Positions 8,451 through 15,280 are shown, counted from the stretch's first letter. The stretch: DNA of 21,496 nucleotides from Thiobacillus sp. (GCA_024710445.1 JANJUT010000099.1:1-21496), one strand, 5' to 3'. Translations and numbers: made by a program. The notes: generated by a model from the letters alone, not told the origin.

Positions 8451-8694
8451 TTAAACCTTGATTCCCCGGTTGGCCGCTTGTTTGCCTTGGCGGGGCCGCC
8501 TGGATGCTGGCGTTTGTGCCTTCGCTCACGCTCACCATTTGGGTGGGCCCGCTACGAGCCCGATTGCGAGCCTTCCGGGCCATCTGGCTGCGTTGCTTCT
8601 CCTTGCGGGTCCCGACCCGCTGCGTCGTCGCGCCTTGCCAGCCAACCCGGCAGACCCACACTCGGGCTCGTTCAACCGAGGAATCAAGGTTAAA
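8451..8694. repeat. MITE-like intergenic element with terminal inverted repeats
   Basis: A 244-bp block between the TPR gene and yggX is bounded by inverted repeats. AACCTTGATTCCCCGGTTG at 8454-8472 matches the reverse complement of 8673-8691 with one mismatch. Extended to 8451 and 8694 the match is 20 of 22. The interior is GC-rich with small palindromes, for example GCGGGTCCCGACCCGC. All three plus-strand frames and one minus frame are free of stops through most of it, yet none looks like a real protein. No convincing target duplication is seen, although TTAA occurs at each outer edge (8451-8454, 8690-8693). This looks like a non-autonomous repeat rather than a gene; copy number cannot be judged from one window. 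Confidence 0.55.
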
Positions 8695-8725
8695 ATCCGG
8701 TAATTGAGTTTTTCAGGAGCAGCAA

Positions 8726-9001
8726 ATGACGCGGATGGTGAATTGTGTAAAGCTCGGTCGCGAAGCCGAAGGGCTGGCCTTCCAGCCGGTTCCGGGCGAA
8801 ATGGGCAAAAAGATTTTCGAGAACGTGTCGAAAGAGGCCTGGACCGGATGGCAGCGCCACCAGACCATGCTGATCAACGAAAACCGGCTGAATCTGGCTG
8901 ACGCCCAGGCGCGCAGCTATTTGATGGAACAGATGGAGCGCTACTTTTTTGGCGGTGGCAACGTTGATGCCGCTGCGGGCTACGTGCCGCCCAGCAAGTA
9001 A
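8726..9001 (+). CDS. yggX: Probable Fe(2+)-trafficking / oxidative damage protection protein YggX
   Basis: Small cytoplasmic protein of 91 residues, the family's normal length, implicated in iron trafficking and protection of Fe-S clusters against oxidants. The start ATG at 8726 has CAGGAGC eight bases upstream. The sequence begins [17 protein letters not shown] with the conserved Cys7. It continues with [39 protein letters not shown] and [12 protein letters not shown], the family hallmarks throughout. It stands alone between the inverted-repeat element upstream and a strong terminator downstream. Its promoter must therefore lie within or just after that element; I could not identify clear boxes. 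Confidence 0.95.
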   Translation: MTRMVNCVKLGREAEGLAFQPVPGEMGKKIFENVSKEAWTGWQRHQTMLINENRLNLADAQARSYLMEQMERYFFGGGNVDAAAGYVPPSK

Positions 9002-9017
9002 GACCGGATCGCACAGC

Positions 9018-9047
9018 AAAACGGGCTCCCGCGGGAGCCCGTTTTTA
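9018..9047 (+). terminator. Rho-independent terminator of yggX, probably bidirectional
   Basis: A perfect GC-rich inverted repeat, ACGGGCTCCC / GGGAGCCCGT, spans 9021-9042 and is followed by TTTTT then ATT on the plus strand. On the minus strand the same stem is followed by TTTT (the AAAA at 9018-9021). It can therefore also end phoU transcription, whose stop codon lies about 15 bases away. It sits exactly between the convergent genes yggX and phoU. Confidence 0.9.
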
Positions 9048-9061
9048 TTGAATGGAAAAAA

Positions 9062-9763
9062 TTACAGTACTTCTTTCTCGATCTCTTCCAGCGAGGTGTG
9101 GCGCACGTCCTTGCCCTTGACCATGTAGACCACGTATTCCGACATGTTCTTTGCGTGGTCGCCCATGCGCTCGATGGCCTTGGTGACGAACAGGATGTCG
9201 ATAAATACGGAAATGGTGCGCGGGTCTTCCATCATGAAGGTGATGAGATGGCGCAGGTTGAGGCGGAATTCTTCGTCCACCTGCTCGTCCTGGCGCACGA
9301 TTTCAACGGCCTTGGTGGCGTCGAGGCGGGCAAAGCCGTCGAGCGCCTTGCGCAGCATGTCGAGCACCAGGTCGCCCATGTACTTGACTTCGGAAAAGCG
9401 CGGCAGGCTGATGCGCTCGGACTGGTGGATCAGCTTGGCCATGCGTGCGATCTTGGCCGCTTCATCGCCGATGCGTTCCAGGTCGGTGATGGTCTTGACC
9501 ACCATCATCACCATGCGCAGATCGGATGCGGTTGGCTGGCGGCGCGCGATGATGTGGGTGCAGTCCTCGTCGATGGACACTTCCAGCGCATTGACGTTAT
9601 GGTCGTTGGCGTCCACCTGGTCCGCCAGCTGCATGTCGCCCTTGATGAGCGCTTCGATGGCATTGGTGATTTGTTCTTCGACCAGACCACCCATTTTCAG
9701 CACGTCGGCGCGCACAGCTTCCAGCTCGGCGTCAAACTGCTTGTAGGTGTGTTCAGTTAGCAT
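9062..9763 (-). CDS. phoU: Phosphate-specific transport system accessory protein PhoU
   Basis: Cytoplasmic regulator that connects the Pst phosphate transporter with PhoR/PhoB signalling, 233 residues. I chose the ATG at 9763 because GGAGAGA lies about seven bases upstream and the protein then begins MLTEHTYKQFDAELE, as in the family. An upstream in-frame start at 9793 adds ten atypical residues. Two homologous three-helix bundles carry the E/DxxxD metal-cluster motifs, ITDLERIGDEAAKIA in the first and AIERMGDHAKNMSEY in the second. No pst or phoBR genes are seen nearby, so here phoU stands apart from its usual operon, with its own probable promoter upstream and a shared terminator downstream. 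Confidence 0.95.
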   Translation of the reverse strand: MLTEHTYKQFDAELEAVRADVLKMGGLVEEQITNAIEALIKGDMQLADQVDANDHNVNALEVSIDEDCTHIIARRQPTASDLRMVMMVVKTITDLERIGDEAAKIARMAKLIHQSERISLPRFSEVKYMGDLVLDMLRKALDGFARLDATKAVEIVRQDEQVDEEFRLNLRHLITFMMEDPRTISVFIDILFVTKAIERMGDHAKNMSEYVVYMVKGKDVRHTSLEEIEKEVL

Positions 9764-9786
9764 TGTGTTGTCTCTCCAGTAATCCA

Positions 9787-9820
9787 CTTTCAATTATATG
9801 CTGCGTATATGACGCTTACA
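9787..9820 (-). promoter_or_regulatory. phoU: Probable phoU promoter
   Basis: On the minus strand a perfect TATAAT lies at 9798-9793, which puts the expected transcript start near 9787, about 24 bases before the phoU ATG. No good -35 is seen at 16-18 bases; the best is ATGTAA. Just upstream of the -10 is GCGTCATATACGCAGCAT, only a distant resemblance to a PhoB box. An activator-dependent promoter is possible but not shown. Confidence 0.4.
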
Positions 9821-9833
9821 TGTACGGTGGATT

Positions 9834-10247
9834 TTAGTGCGTGCTGAAGGGTAGCGTGTAATGCGCGCCGTCTATCTCGAGAAACAGGGTCCAGTCGCGC
9901 CGCCCGCTGACACATACCGGCAAGGTGATACTTGAGGCAAAGACGCCCGTATCCGTGGGCCGCAGGTCATAGCGGTTAAAACCCATTTCCATCCCATTCA
10001 TCTGGAATTCCGCGCTGATTTTGGTCGCACCCAGCACGTAGACGCTGAGCAGAAAGGCTTGCAGCGGGGCGGGCTGGGTGGAGAACACGACTTTAACCGT
10101 GGCGCCGCGATGGCTGAAGACGCATCCTGCCAGCGGGTCGGCACAGGCCACCGCCTGGGCGTTGGCGGGCCGCTGCAGCCAGTAGCCCGCCACGGCTATG
10201 CCGATCAGCGCCACGATGAGCAGCAGGGGCAGCGCCAGCCGTTTCAT
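9834..10247 (-). CDS. Small membrane-anchored protein of unknown function
   Basis: Protein of 137 residues that I do not recognise. The first 24 residues (MKRLALPLLLIVALIGIAVAGYW) form one membrane segment, an anchor or uncleaved signal, leaving about 110 residues on the periplasmic side. Three Cys occur outside the membrane (ACADPLAGCVF and LPVCVSG), enough for a disulphide. The remainder looks beta-rich (ATVKVVFSTQPAPLQAFLLS, DWTLFLEIDGAHYTLPF). The ATG overlaps the stop of the Nudix-ThiE gene by four bases (ATGA), so it is the last gene of the argJ operon by position. The layout recalls FixH/YtkA-type anchored beta domains, but no motif settles this. Confidence 0.65.
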   Translation of the reverse strand: MKRLALPLLLIVALIGIAVAGYWLQRPANAQAVACADPLAGCVFSHRGATVKVVFSTQPAPLQAFLLSVYVLGATKISAEFQMNGMEMGFNRYDLRPTDTGVFASSITLPVCVSGRRDWTLFLEIDGAHYTLPFSTH

Positions 10248-11317
10248 GCCCAGGCCCCTCGCAGCAAGGCGACACCATGCGCCCCGTGCGATTGCGCAAG
10301 GGCGACATCGTCCTGTCCCAGCCCGCCCAGGCCATAAATCGGGATCGGACTGGCGCCGGCCAGTTCGGAAAACCGCGCCCAGCCCAGTGTCGCTGCACCC
10401 GGATGCGTGAGCGTCGGCAACACCGGCGACAACAGGGCAAAGTCGGCTTCGATTCTGGCAGCGTGCGCCAGCTCGGTGTCATCGTGGCAGGACACGCCGA
10501 GCAGAAAAGGCTCGGGGTTGGCCCAGTCCGGACGGGCGGCCAGTTTGGCGGCGGCGGACGAATCGAGATGCACGCCGTCGGCCCCGGATGCGCGCGCCAG
10601 ATCCAGGCTGCCGTTGACCAGCACGCGTGCACCGTGAAGATGGGCCCGGCGCACCGTTTCACGTGCAAGCTGCAGGCGTGAGTCCTCGGGCAGGGTTTTG
10701 TCACGCAGCTGGATCAAGCGCAGGCCGTTGTGCAGGGCCACATCCAGCCGCGCCAGAAACGTGTCCACGCCGAGCGACTCGGCATGGGAAATGCCCAGCA
10801 CGGATGGCAATGTCAGCGCTTTCAGGATCGGGGCGTTGGCCGGCAGCAGCGGGGTGACCTCAACCGCGTCGGGCCGCTGCCAGGAAAAAATCTGGCCTTC
10901 ATGCGGGTGCGGTTCACCCTGCCACTCGAACACCCGGAAGAAATTCAGCCGCACCGTGGCATGGGGGTATTCAAACACCCGGGTGATCCAGCGGCAGGGG
11001 CGGTTGATGACAATGCCAAGTTCTTCATGCAGTTCACGCGCCAGGGCTGTTTCCAGCGATTCGCCCGGCTCGACCTTGCCGCCGGGGAATTCCCAGTAGC
11101 CAGCGTAAACCTTGCCCGCTGGGCGCTGGGCCAGCAGCACCCGCAAGGGGTACGCCGGCGGGTGCCCCGCGGGTGCGCCGCGACCCTCACGCAGTACCCG
11201 GCCATCGGCCTGGGTCAATACGGCAGCAACGACGATTAATTCGTTCTGGGCATCACGTTTGCCCCCTCCCCCATCTGGGGGGAGGGTTGGGGAGAGGGAA
11301 GGCGTACCTCGACTCAC
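10244..11317 (-). CDS. Nudix hydrolase fused to thiamine-phosphate-synthase-like domain
   Basis: Two-domain protein of 357 residues. Residues about 27-150 form a MutT-type Nudix domain with a complete Nudix box, beginning GGKVEPGESLETALARELHE and ending with EELGI, so it should hydrolyse nucleoside or pyrophosphate substrates using Mg2+. The C-terminal half, from about 175, is a ThiE/TenI-like barrel (LRLIQLRDKTL, GADGVHL, FALLSPVLPT, PIPIYGLGGLG). Where active ThiE enzymes have a (V/I)NDR motif and a downstream QED motif, this protein reads VNGS and LDSS. Thiamine synthase activity is therefore doubtful. The GTG start at 11317 overlaps the ATPase stop by four bases (GTGA), although no strong Shine-Dalgarno is seen. 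Residues 6-22 are encoded by a G/C-rich palindromic repeat, and no better in-frame start follows before the Nudix fold begins. The arrangement matches a known Nudix-ThiE-like fusion family. Confidence 0.85.
   Translation of the reverse strand: MSRGTPSLSPTLPPDGGGGKRDAQNELIVVAAVLTQADGRVLREGRGAPAGHPPAYPLRVLLAQRPAGKVYAGYWEFPGGKVEPGESLETALARELHEELGIVINRPCRWITRVFEYPHATVRLNFFRVFEWQGEPHPHEGQIFSWQRPDAVEVTPLLPANAPILKALTLPSVLGISHAESLGVDTFLARLDVALHNGLRLIQLRDKTLPEDSRLQLARETVRRAHLHGARVLVNGSLDLARASGADGVHLDSSAAAKLAARPDWANPEPFLLGVSCHDDTELAHAARIEADFALLSPVLPTLTHPGAATLGWARFSELAGASPIPIYGLGGLGQDDVALAQSHGAHGVALLRGAWA
11260..11300. repeat. REP-like palindrome inside the 5' end of the Nudix gene
   Basis: A run of C and G forms an imperfect hairpin. 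CCCTCCCCCA at 11264-11273 pairs with TGGGGGGAGGG at 11276-11286, with one extra G, and is followed by GTTGGGGAGAGGG. Blocks of this style are common as dispersed intergenic repeats in proteobacteria. Here it lies just after the GTG start and is translated as SLSPTLPPDGGGG. Confidence 0.5.
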
Positions 11318-12153
11318 TGTCTGCCCGCCCAGTCACGCGCAAACTGCCAGGCTACCCGGCCATTGCGTGCGCCCCGCCCCAGCGACCACTGCAGGGCGGC
11401 GCGCTCGAAGCTTTCATTAGCGGGCGCACCCAGCGATGCGGCCCAATGTCGGGCGATTTCGAGATACGTTTCCTGATCCATGACATGAAACGACACCCAC
11501 AGGCCGAAGCGGTCGGACAGCGATACCTTTTCCTCGGTCGCCTCGCCCGGGTGGACCTCGCCACCAAGGTATTCCGTCTCCAGATTTTCAGCCATGTATT
11601 CCGGCATCAGGTGGCGACGGTTGCTGGTGGCGTAGATCAGCACGTTATCCGATGGTCCCGCCAGCGAGCCATCCAAAGCCGCCTTCAGGCTGGCGTAGCC
11701 GGACTCGTGTTCGGCGAAGCTGAGGTCGTCGATAAAGACGATGAAACGGTTATCGGTATCGGCCAGCAGGTCGAACAGGTCGGGCAAGCTCGGCAGCCCC
11801 GCCTTGTCGACCTCAATCAGGCGCAATCCCTTGGGGGCGTACTTCGCATGCACCGCCTTTACCAGCGAGGACTTGCCGCCGCCGCGCGCACCGGTCAGCA
11901 GCACGTTGTTGGCCGGGCGGCCTGCGACAAACTGGCGCGTATTGGCGTCCACCCGCTGCTTTTGCTCGTCGATCGCCAGCAGGTCTTTCAGCGCCACGCG
12001 CTGCGGATGGAGGATGGGCTTCAGCTTGCCTGCCTGCGCCGACCAGCGGGCGGCCCGCGCCGTTTTCCAGTCGAGCGCGGCCGGTTTGTCGCCGTGCGTA
12101 TCGAGCCGCGTCAGCAAGCGTTCCAGCATCTGTTCAAGTGCGGTATTCGGCAT
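11314..12153 (-). CDS. DUF815 family AAA+-type ATPase
   Basis: Predicted soluble P-loop ATPase of 279 residues from the DUF815 family, function unknown. Walker A is [19 protein letters not shown] (about residues 85-103) and Walker B is [15 protein letters not shown] (about 135-150). [15 protein letters not shown] is the sensor-1-like segment typical of DUF815. [20 protein letters not shown] and [13 protein letters not shown] complete the family signature at the C-terminus. The ATG at 12153 overlaps the end of argJ by 20 bases. The stop overlaps the GTG of the Nudix gene by four, so three genes are probably translated from one message. No substrate can be inferred from the context. Confidence 0.88.
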   Translation of the reverse strand: MPNTALEQMLERLLTRLDTHGDKPAALDWKTARAARWSAQAGKLKPILHPQRVALKDLLAIDEQKQRVDANTRQFVAGRPANNVLLTGARGGGKSSLVKAVHAKYAPKGLRLIEVDKAGLPSLPDLFDLLADTDNRFIVFIDDLSFAEHESGYASLKAALDGSLAGPSDNVLIYATSNRRHLMPEYMAENLETEYLGGEVHPGEATEEKVSLSDRFGLWVSFHVMDQETYLEIARHWAASLGAPANESFERAALQWSLGRGARNGRVAWQFARDWAGRQ

Positions 12154-13360
12154 TGATCTTCACGTAGTCATAAGAGAAATCACAGGTCCACACCGTAGCG
12201 GAAACGTCGCCGCGATTGAGCGCCACGCGTACGGTGATGTCGGCTTCCTTCATCACGGCGGCGCCTTGCGCTTCGGTGTAGCTTGCGGCGCGGCCACCCT
12301 TCTCGGCCACCAGCACGTCGCCCAGATAGACCTGCAGCGTGTTGACGTCGAGATCGCTGACACCGGCGTAGCCGATGGCGGCAAGGATGCGCCCGAGGTT
12401 GGGATCGGAGGCAAAGAATGCGGTCTTGATCAGCGGCGAGCGCGCGATGGCATAGGCGATCTGCTTGCATTCGGCATGGTCGCGCCCGCCTTCGATCTGC
12501 ACGGTGATGAACTTGGTGGCGCCCTCGCCGTCGCGCGCCATGGCTTGCGCGAGCTCGATCGATACGGCGCTGACAGCCGCTTTCAACGCGGCATAATCGG
12601 CACCGGCAGGATCGGCTATCGTGGCGTTCCCCGCCTGTCCGGTAGCGATCAGGATGAAGCTGTCGTTGGTCGAGGTGTCGCCATCGACAGTGACGCAGTT
12701 AAACGACACATCGGCCACCTCTTTCACCAGTTGCTGCATCAGGCTGGGCGCGATGGCCGCATCGGTCGCCACGTAGCCCAGCATGGTCGCCATGTTGGGA
12801 TGGATCATGCCCGAACCCTTGGCGATGCCGGTGACCGTGATGGTTTTGCCGCCCACCTGCGCCTGACGCGACGCGCCCTTGGCGACGATGTCGGTGGTCA
12901 TGATGGCGTGCGCGGCTTCGCTCCAGTGAGCCGACGCCAGATCGGCTTGTGCAGCGGGCAGTGCGGTCAGGATTTTGTCGGCCGGCAGCGGTTCCAGGAT
13001 CACGCCGGTGGAAAACGGCAGCACGTTTTCTGCGGCGCAGCCCATCAGTTGGGCCACCGCTTCACAGGTTTGGCGCGCCCGGCTTAAACCCTCCTCACCG
13101 GTACCGGCATTGGCGTTGCCGGTGTTGATTACCAACGCGCGGATGGTGTCATGAGCCAGATGCTGCTTGCACAGCGTTACCGGTGCCGCGCAGAAGCGGT
13201 TTTGCGTGAACACCCCGGCCACCTGTGTGCCGGGCGCCAGTTCGATCAGCGTGAGGTCACGCTTGCCGGGTTTTTTGATTCCGGCGGACGCGATACCCAG
13301 CCGCACGCCGGCAACAGGCAACAAGGAAGCGGGATCGGGCGCGGTGAGGTTGACGGGCAT
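12134..13360 (-). CDS. argJ: Bifunctional glutamate N-acetyltransferase / ornithine acetyltransferase ArgJ
   Basis: Arginine biosynthesis enzyme that moves acetyl from N-acetylornithine to glutamate and may also use acetyl-CoA. It has 408 residues, the usual size. The self-cleavage site is intact: [16 protein letters not shown] contains the ATML motif, whose Thr becomes the N-terminal nucleophile of the beta chain after autoproteolysis. Other family segments are [51 protein letters not shown], and the C-terminus [11 protein letters not shown]. The ATG at 13360 has GGAAGA about six bases upstream. It heads the run argJ, DUF815 ATPase, Nudix-ThiE and anchored protein. A TAAAAT at 13387-13392 (minus strand) could be its -10, but no matching -35 is seen. 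Confidence 0.97.
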   Translation of the reverse strand: MPVNLTAPDPASLLPVAGVRLGIASAGIKKPGKRDLTLIELAPGTQVAGVFTQNRFCAAPVTLCKQHLAHDTIRALVINTGNANAGTGEEGLSRARQTCEAVAQLMGCAAENVLPFSTGVILEPLPADKILTALPAAQADLASAHWSEAAHAIMTTDIVAKGASRQAQVGGKTITVTGIAKGSGMIHPNMATMLGYVATDAAIAPSLMQQLVKEVADVSFNCVTVDGDTSTNDSFILIATGQAGNATIADPAGADYAALKAAVSAVSIELAQAMARDGEGATKFITVQIEGGRDHAECKQIAYAIARSPLIKTAFFASDPNLGRILAAIGYAGVSDLDVNTLQVYLGDVLVAEKGGRAASYTEAQGAAVMKEADITVRVALNRGDVSATVWTCDFSYDYVKINAEYRT

Positions 13361-13492
13361 GGGGTCTTCCGAAACAGAAAACCGTTATTTTAGCGGCCAT
13401 CCGGGCAGGTGGCGCCAGGCGTGAATCAAACCAGCGGAACCCGGACAGGATGTGCCGCTTACCCCAAGGGGGGCGACGGCAGGCGCGTGACT

Positions 13493-13738
13493 TTAATCCG
13501 CCCGTCCCACCCATCCCAGGCGTTTCAACAGGCGGCGAAACTCGGGGCGCCACGGCCACACCGGGTCGAACTCGATCGAGCGAGCCAAAGCCGCCAATGC
13601 GATCAGTCCGAAAACGGAAAACAGCAATTCCGAGACAAGCTGGCGCGACGTGATCATGCCCAGGGGTATGTCCAAAAAGCCCGGGACATAAAACAGGCTG
13701 GCAAAGGCTGCGAAAAGAAAAGCTGGACCCAGGTACAC
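13493..13738 (-). CDS. Small predicted membrane protein
   Basis: Short reading frame of 81 residues if started at the GTG at 13738, which has GGAG six bases upstream. A longer TTG start at 13822 has poorer ribosome-binding context. It contains two hydrophobic segments: YLGPAFLFAAFASLFYVPGF near the start and LLFSVFGLIALAALA near residues 40-55. A basic, Trp-rich tail follows (WPWRPEFRRLLKRLGWVG). I do not recognise the family. It lies about 130 bases upstream of argJ on the same strand, and the intervening 13361-13492 shows no clear gene or terminator. It could be a real two-helix inner-membrane protein; the evidence is only its composition and start site. Confidence 0.45.
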   Translation of the reverse strand: MYLGPAFLFAAFASLFYVPGFLDIPLGMITSRQLVSELLFSVFGLIALAALARSIEFDPVWPWRPEFRRLLKRLGWVGRAD

Positions 13739-13860
13739 GACATTCTCCGTTTTTAGCGTATTTTCCTGAAGACAAGCAACCACTGTGCCATGAAGCGCGA
13801 GCGCCCGGATTGCAAGGCTCAACCTTCGGGCAGGAAATGGTTTATGGCAACAAATGTAAA

Positions 13861-14211
13861 TTAATCCGACAGTTCCTGATCGAGGGGCAAGGCGCCGAGC
13901 TTGCGCAGGATCTCGTGCGATAGCGTGTAGAACCGGGGCGTGGGCCCGAGGTCCTCGTAGATCGGGTCGCCGTAATCATCTTCGGCAATGATGCGGTTGC
14001 CGGGGATGTAAGGCATCGCCACCTCCAGTTCGTCGAGCGCGGCATGAATCAGGTCGGCCATCAACTGGGATTCGCTGCGGCCGGGATACATCACATGCAG
14101 GGCTTCGACGCGCGCGGCATCGCGCAGCGGTAAATGGACCGTGTAGGCACGCACGGACGTACGGGCATGCCCCTCCTTGGCCCAGCGTTGAATCAGTTCG
14201 GCAATGCGCAT
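13861..14211 (-). CDS. Ribbon-helix-helix-like protein, possible autoregulator
   Basis: Protein of 116 residues starting at the ATG at 14211, with AGGAAG five bases upstream; the frame continues upstream but has no comparable site. Residues about 18-62 (RAYTVHLPLRDAARVEALHV, then GRSESQLMADLIHAALDELE) have the pattern of a ribbon-helix-helix fold: a short beta strand with alternating residues, a helix, a Gly-Arg-Ser turn, and a second helix. The rest is acidic and ends LPLDQELSD. I do not recognise a named family. The promoter region carries a good -35/-10 pair and an inverted repeat placed like an operator, which fits self-repression, although this is inference. Upstream lie two inverted-repeat structures with no gene. 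Confidence 0.7.
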   Translation of the reverse strand: MRIAELIQRWAKEGHARTSVRAYTVHLPLRDAARVEALHVMYPGRSESQLMADLIHAALDELEVAMPYIPGNRIIAEDDYGDPIYEDLGPTPRFYTLSHEILRKLGALPLDQELSD

Positions 14212-14229
14212 GAGACTTCCTTTGCGACA

Positions 14230-14267
14230 CGATGGTCTTTTTATAGCAAACGACCATCGCATGGCAA
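14230..14267 (-). promoter_or_regulatory. Promoter with operator-like inverted repeat
   Basis: On the minus strand TTGCCA (14267-14262) is separated by 16 bases from TATAAA (14245-14240), each a 5/6 match to the sigma-70 boxes. The transcript start would fall near 14233, about 20 bases before the ATG. A perfect 8-bp inverted repeat, CGATGGTC (14230-14237) and GACCATCG (14252-14259), brackets the -10. One arm lies in the spacer and the other at the expected transcript start. Confidence 0.55.
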
Positions 14268-14275
14268 CGTGGTAT

Positions 14276-14364
14276 TTATTGATTCGGCCTGATGAAGTTT
14301 GAAGTGATATTGAAGGCCGGCTTGCCCCGGCTGTGTGAGACCGTGCGGGAGGCCGAATCAATAA
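14276..14364. repeat. 89-bp element with perfect 15-bp terminal inverted repeats
   Basis: TTATTGATTCGGCCT at 14276-14290 is repeated as its exact reverse complement, AGGCCGAATCAATAA, at 14350-14364, enclosing 59 bases. The interior contains a smaller GCCGG/CCGGC pairing (about 14316-14330). No reading frame is apparent. It could be a tiny non-autonomous mobile element or a cruciform-forming regulatory site. Confidence 0.5.
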
Positions 14365-14381
14365 CCAATTAAAACAGCCTT

Positions 14382-14427
14382 CTATTGAGCATCCCATCCC
14401 CGCGTGCGGGGATGGGATGCTCAATAG
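14382..14427 (-). terminator. Perfect 22-bp hairpin at the 3' end of the DUF938 gene
   Basis: The arms 14382-14403 and 14406-14427 are exact reverse complements with two bases between them. The stem reads from CTATTGAGCATCCC to the GC-rich tip. The methyltransferase stop codon (14421-14423) lies inside the outer arm. On the minus strand the stem is followed eight bases later by TTTT, a weak U-tract. It is most likely the transcription end of the lipoprotein-methyltransferase pair, or a REP-type palindrome serving that role. Confidence 0.5.
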
Positions 14428-15023
14428 CCCATACGCTTCCACACCAGGGTGCGGTTGTTGGCCGGCATGGCGACATCCTGTTGCAAAACCAGCCCCTGGG
14501 CACGGGCCAGCGCATTCACGGCCTCGAAATCGCGCACCCCGGAGGCCGGGTCGCGCGACTTCAGCCAGATATCGAAACGGGCATTGCTTTCCGAGGTAAA
14601 CGCGCCGTTGTAGTTGAACGGGCCATATACCGCCAACACGCCGCCCGGCAACAGCACGGCACCCACTCCCGCAAAGAACTGCTCCACGCCGGGCCAGCCC
14701 ATGATGTGCAGGGTATTCGCGGAAAACACCGCGTCATAGCTGCCGTTGCGCCATTCCAGCCGGTTTACGTCGAGCGCAATCGGCGGCAGTACGTTGGGCA
14801 GTGCGGCATCGTCGAGCCACCGCCGGATGCCGGGATGATTTGACGGTACATCGGCGGTCTGCCAGCGCAGATGCGGCAAGGCGGCGCCAAAATCGACCGC
14901 ATGCTGGCCGGTGCCGCTGCCGATTTCCAGCACGCTGCTGCGATCGGCGAATACCTCACGCAGGACCGCCAGAATGGGATCGCGGTTCTGGACGCAGGAT
15001 TCGGAAAAGGGCTTGTCGGTCAA
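14421..15023 (-). CDS. DUF938 family SAM-dependent methyltransferase
   Basis: Class I methyltransferase-like protein of about 200 residues from the DUF938 family; its substrate is unknown. I chose the TTG at 15023 because GGAG lies eight bases upstream and its TTGA overlaps the stop of the lipoprotein gene. The protein then begins TDKPFSESCVQNRDPI, the family N-terminus. A GTG at 15053 gives ten more residues but has no Shine-Dalgarno. The SAM loop is VLEIGSGTGQHAV (about residues 31-43). YDAVFSANTLHIMGW and GGVLAVYGPFNYNG are the post-I and motif IV-type segments, and FTSESNARFDIWLKSRDP is characteristic of DUF938. It ends in WKRMGY inside a 22-bp hairpin. Confidence 0.85.
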   Translation of the reverse strand: MTDKPFSESCVQNRDPILAVLREVFADRSSVLEIGSGTGQHAVDFGAALPHLRWQTADVPSNHPGIRRWLDDAALPNVLPPIALDVNRLEWRNGSYDAVFSANTLHIMGWPGVEQFFAGVGAVLLPGGVLAVYGPFNYNGAFTSESNARFDIWLKSRDPASGVRDFEAVNALARAQGLVLQQDVAMPANNRTLVWKRMGY

Positions 15024-15250
15024 AGCCGCTGCTCCGGCTTTTTGCACTGGCACTGGTAATCGATGCCTTCACGCGGCGCGGCCTTGCAGGAAAAAGCCTG
15101 TACGCCCGCGCTGCCGCAAACGGCGGCGCACTGCGATTCCTTCTCCTGGCAGAACGTGGCGTAATCGGGCGTCGCAGGCGATTCGCTGGAGTTGAAAGAA
15201 ATGCAACCGGCGAGCAGGCCGGCGAGGGGTAGCAATAACAGGGTACGCAT
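15020..15250 (-). CDS. Small Cys-rich lipoprotein
   Basis: Exported protein of 76 residues. The ATG at 15250 has GGAGAG six bases upstream; the open frame further upstream is not needed. The N-terminus MRTLLLLPLAGLLAGC is a typical lipoprotein signal with lipobox LAGC, so the protein should be lipid-anchored at Cys16 with a mature chain of about 60 residues. Six further Cys occur in the short mature part (FCQEKESQCAAVCG, SCKA, YQCQCKK), suggesting disulphides or metal binding. The function is unknown. Its stop overlaps the methyltransferase start by four bases, so the two are probably coupled. Confidence 0.72.
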   Translation of the reverse strand: MRTLLLLPLAGLLAGCISFNSSESPATPDYATFCQEKESQCAAVCGSAGVQAFSCKAAPREGIDYQCQCKKPEQRL

Positions 15251-15280
15251 CGTTTCTCTCCTGAAGACTGAACAACATAC

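Noticed and set aside
8338..8707. Several overlapping small frames on both strands in the inverted-repeat element
   Set aside because: Three plus frames and one minus frame are open at once in GC-rich repeat DNA; none has protein-like composition or a ribosome-binding site.
9098..9760. Plus-strand frames opposite phoU
   Set aside because: phoU is unambiguous on the minus strand; these are mirror frames with His/Val-rich content.
11173..13087. Plus-strand frames opposite the DUF815 ATPase and argJ
   Set aside because: They mirror strongly conserved genes and have no start signals or motifs.
13257..13775. Minus-strand frame of 172 codons overlapping the start of argJ and the small membrane protein
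   Set aside because: It runs through the argJ start in another frame, lacks a ribosome-binding site and shows no plausible fold.
14382..14427. Attenuator or riboswitch for the ribbon-helix-helix-like gene
   Set aside because: The hairpin lies upstream of that gene's own promoter at 14240-14267, so it would not be in its leader; it fits better as the end of the preceding transcript.
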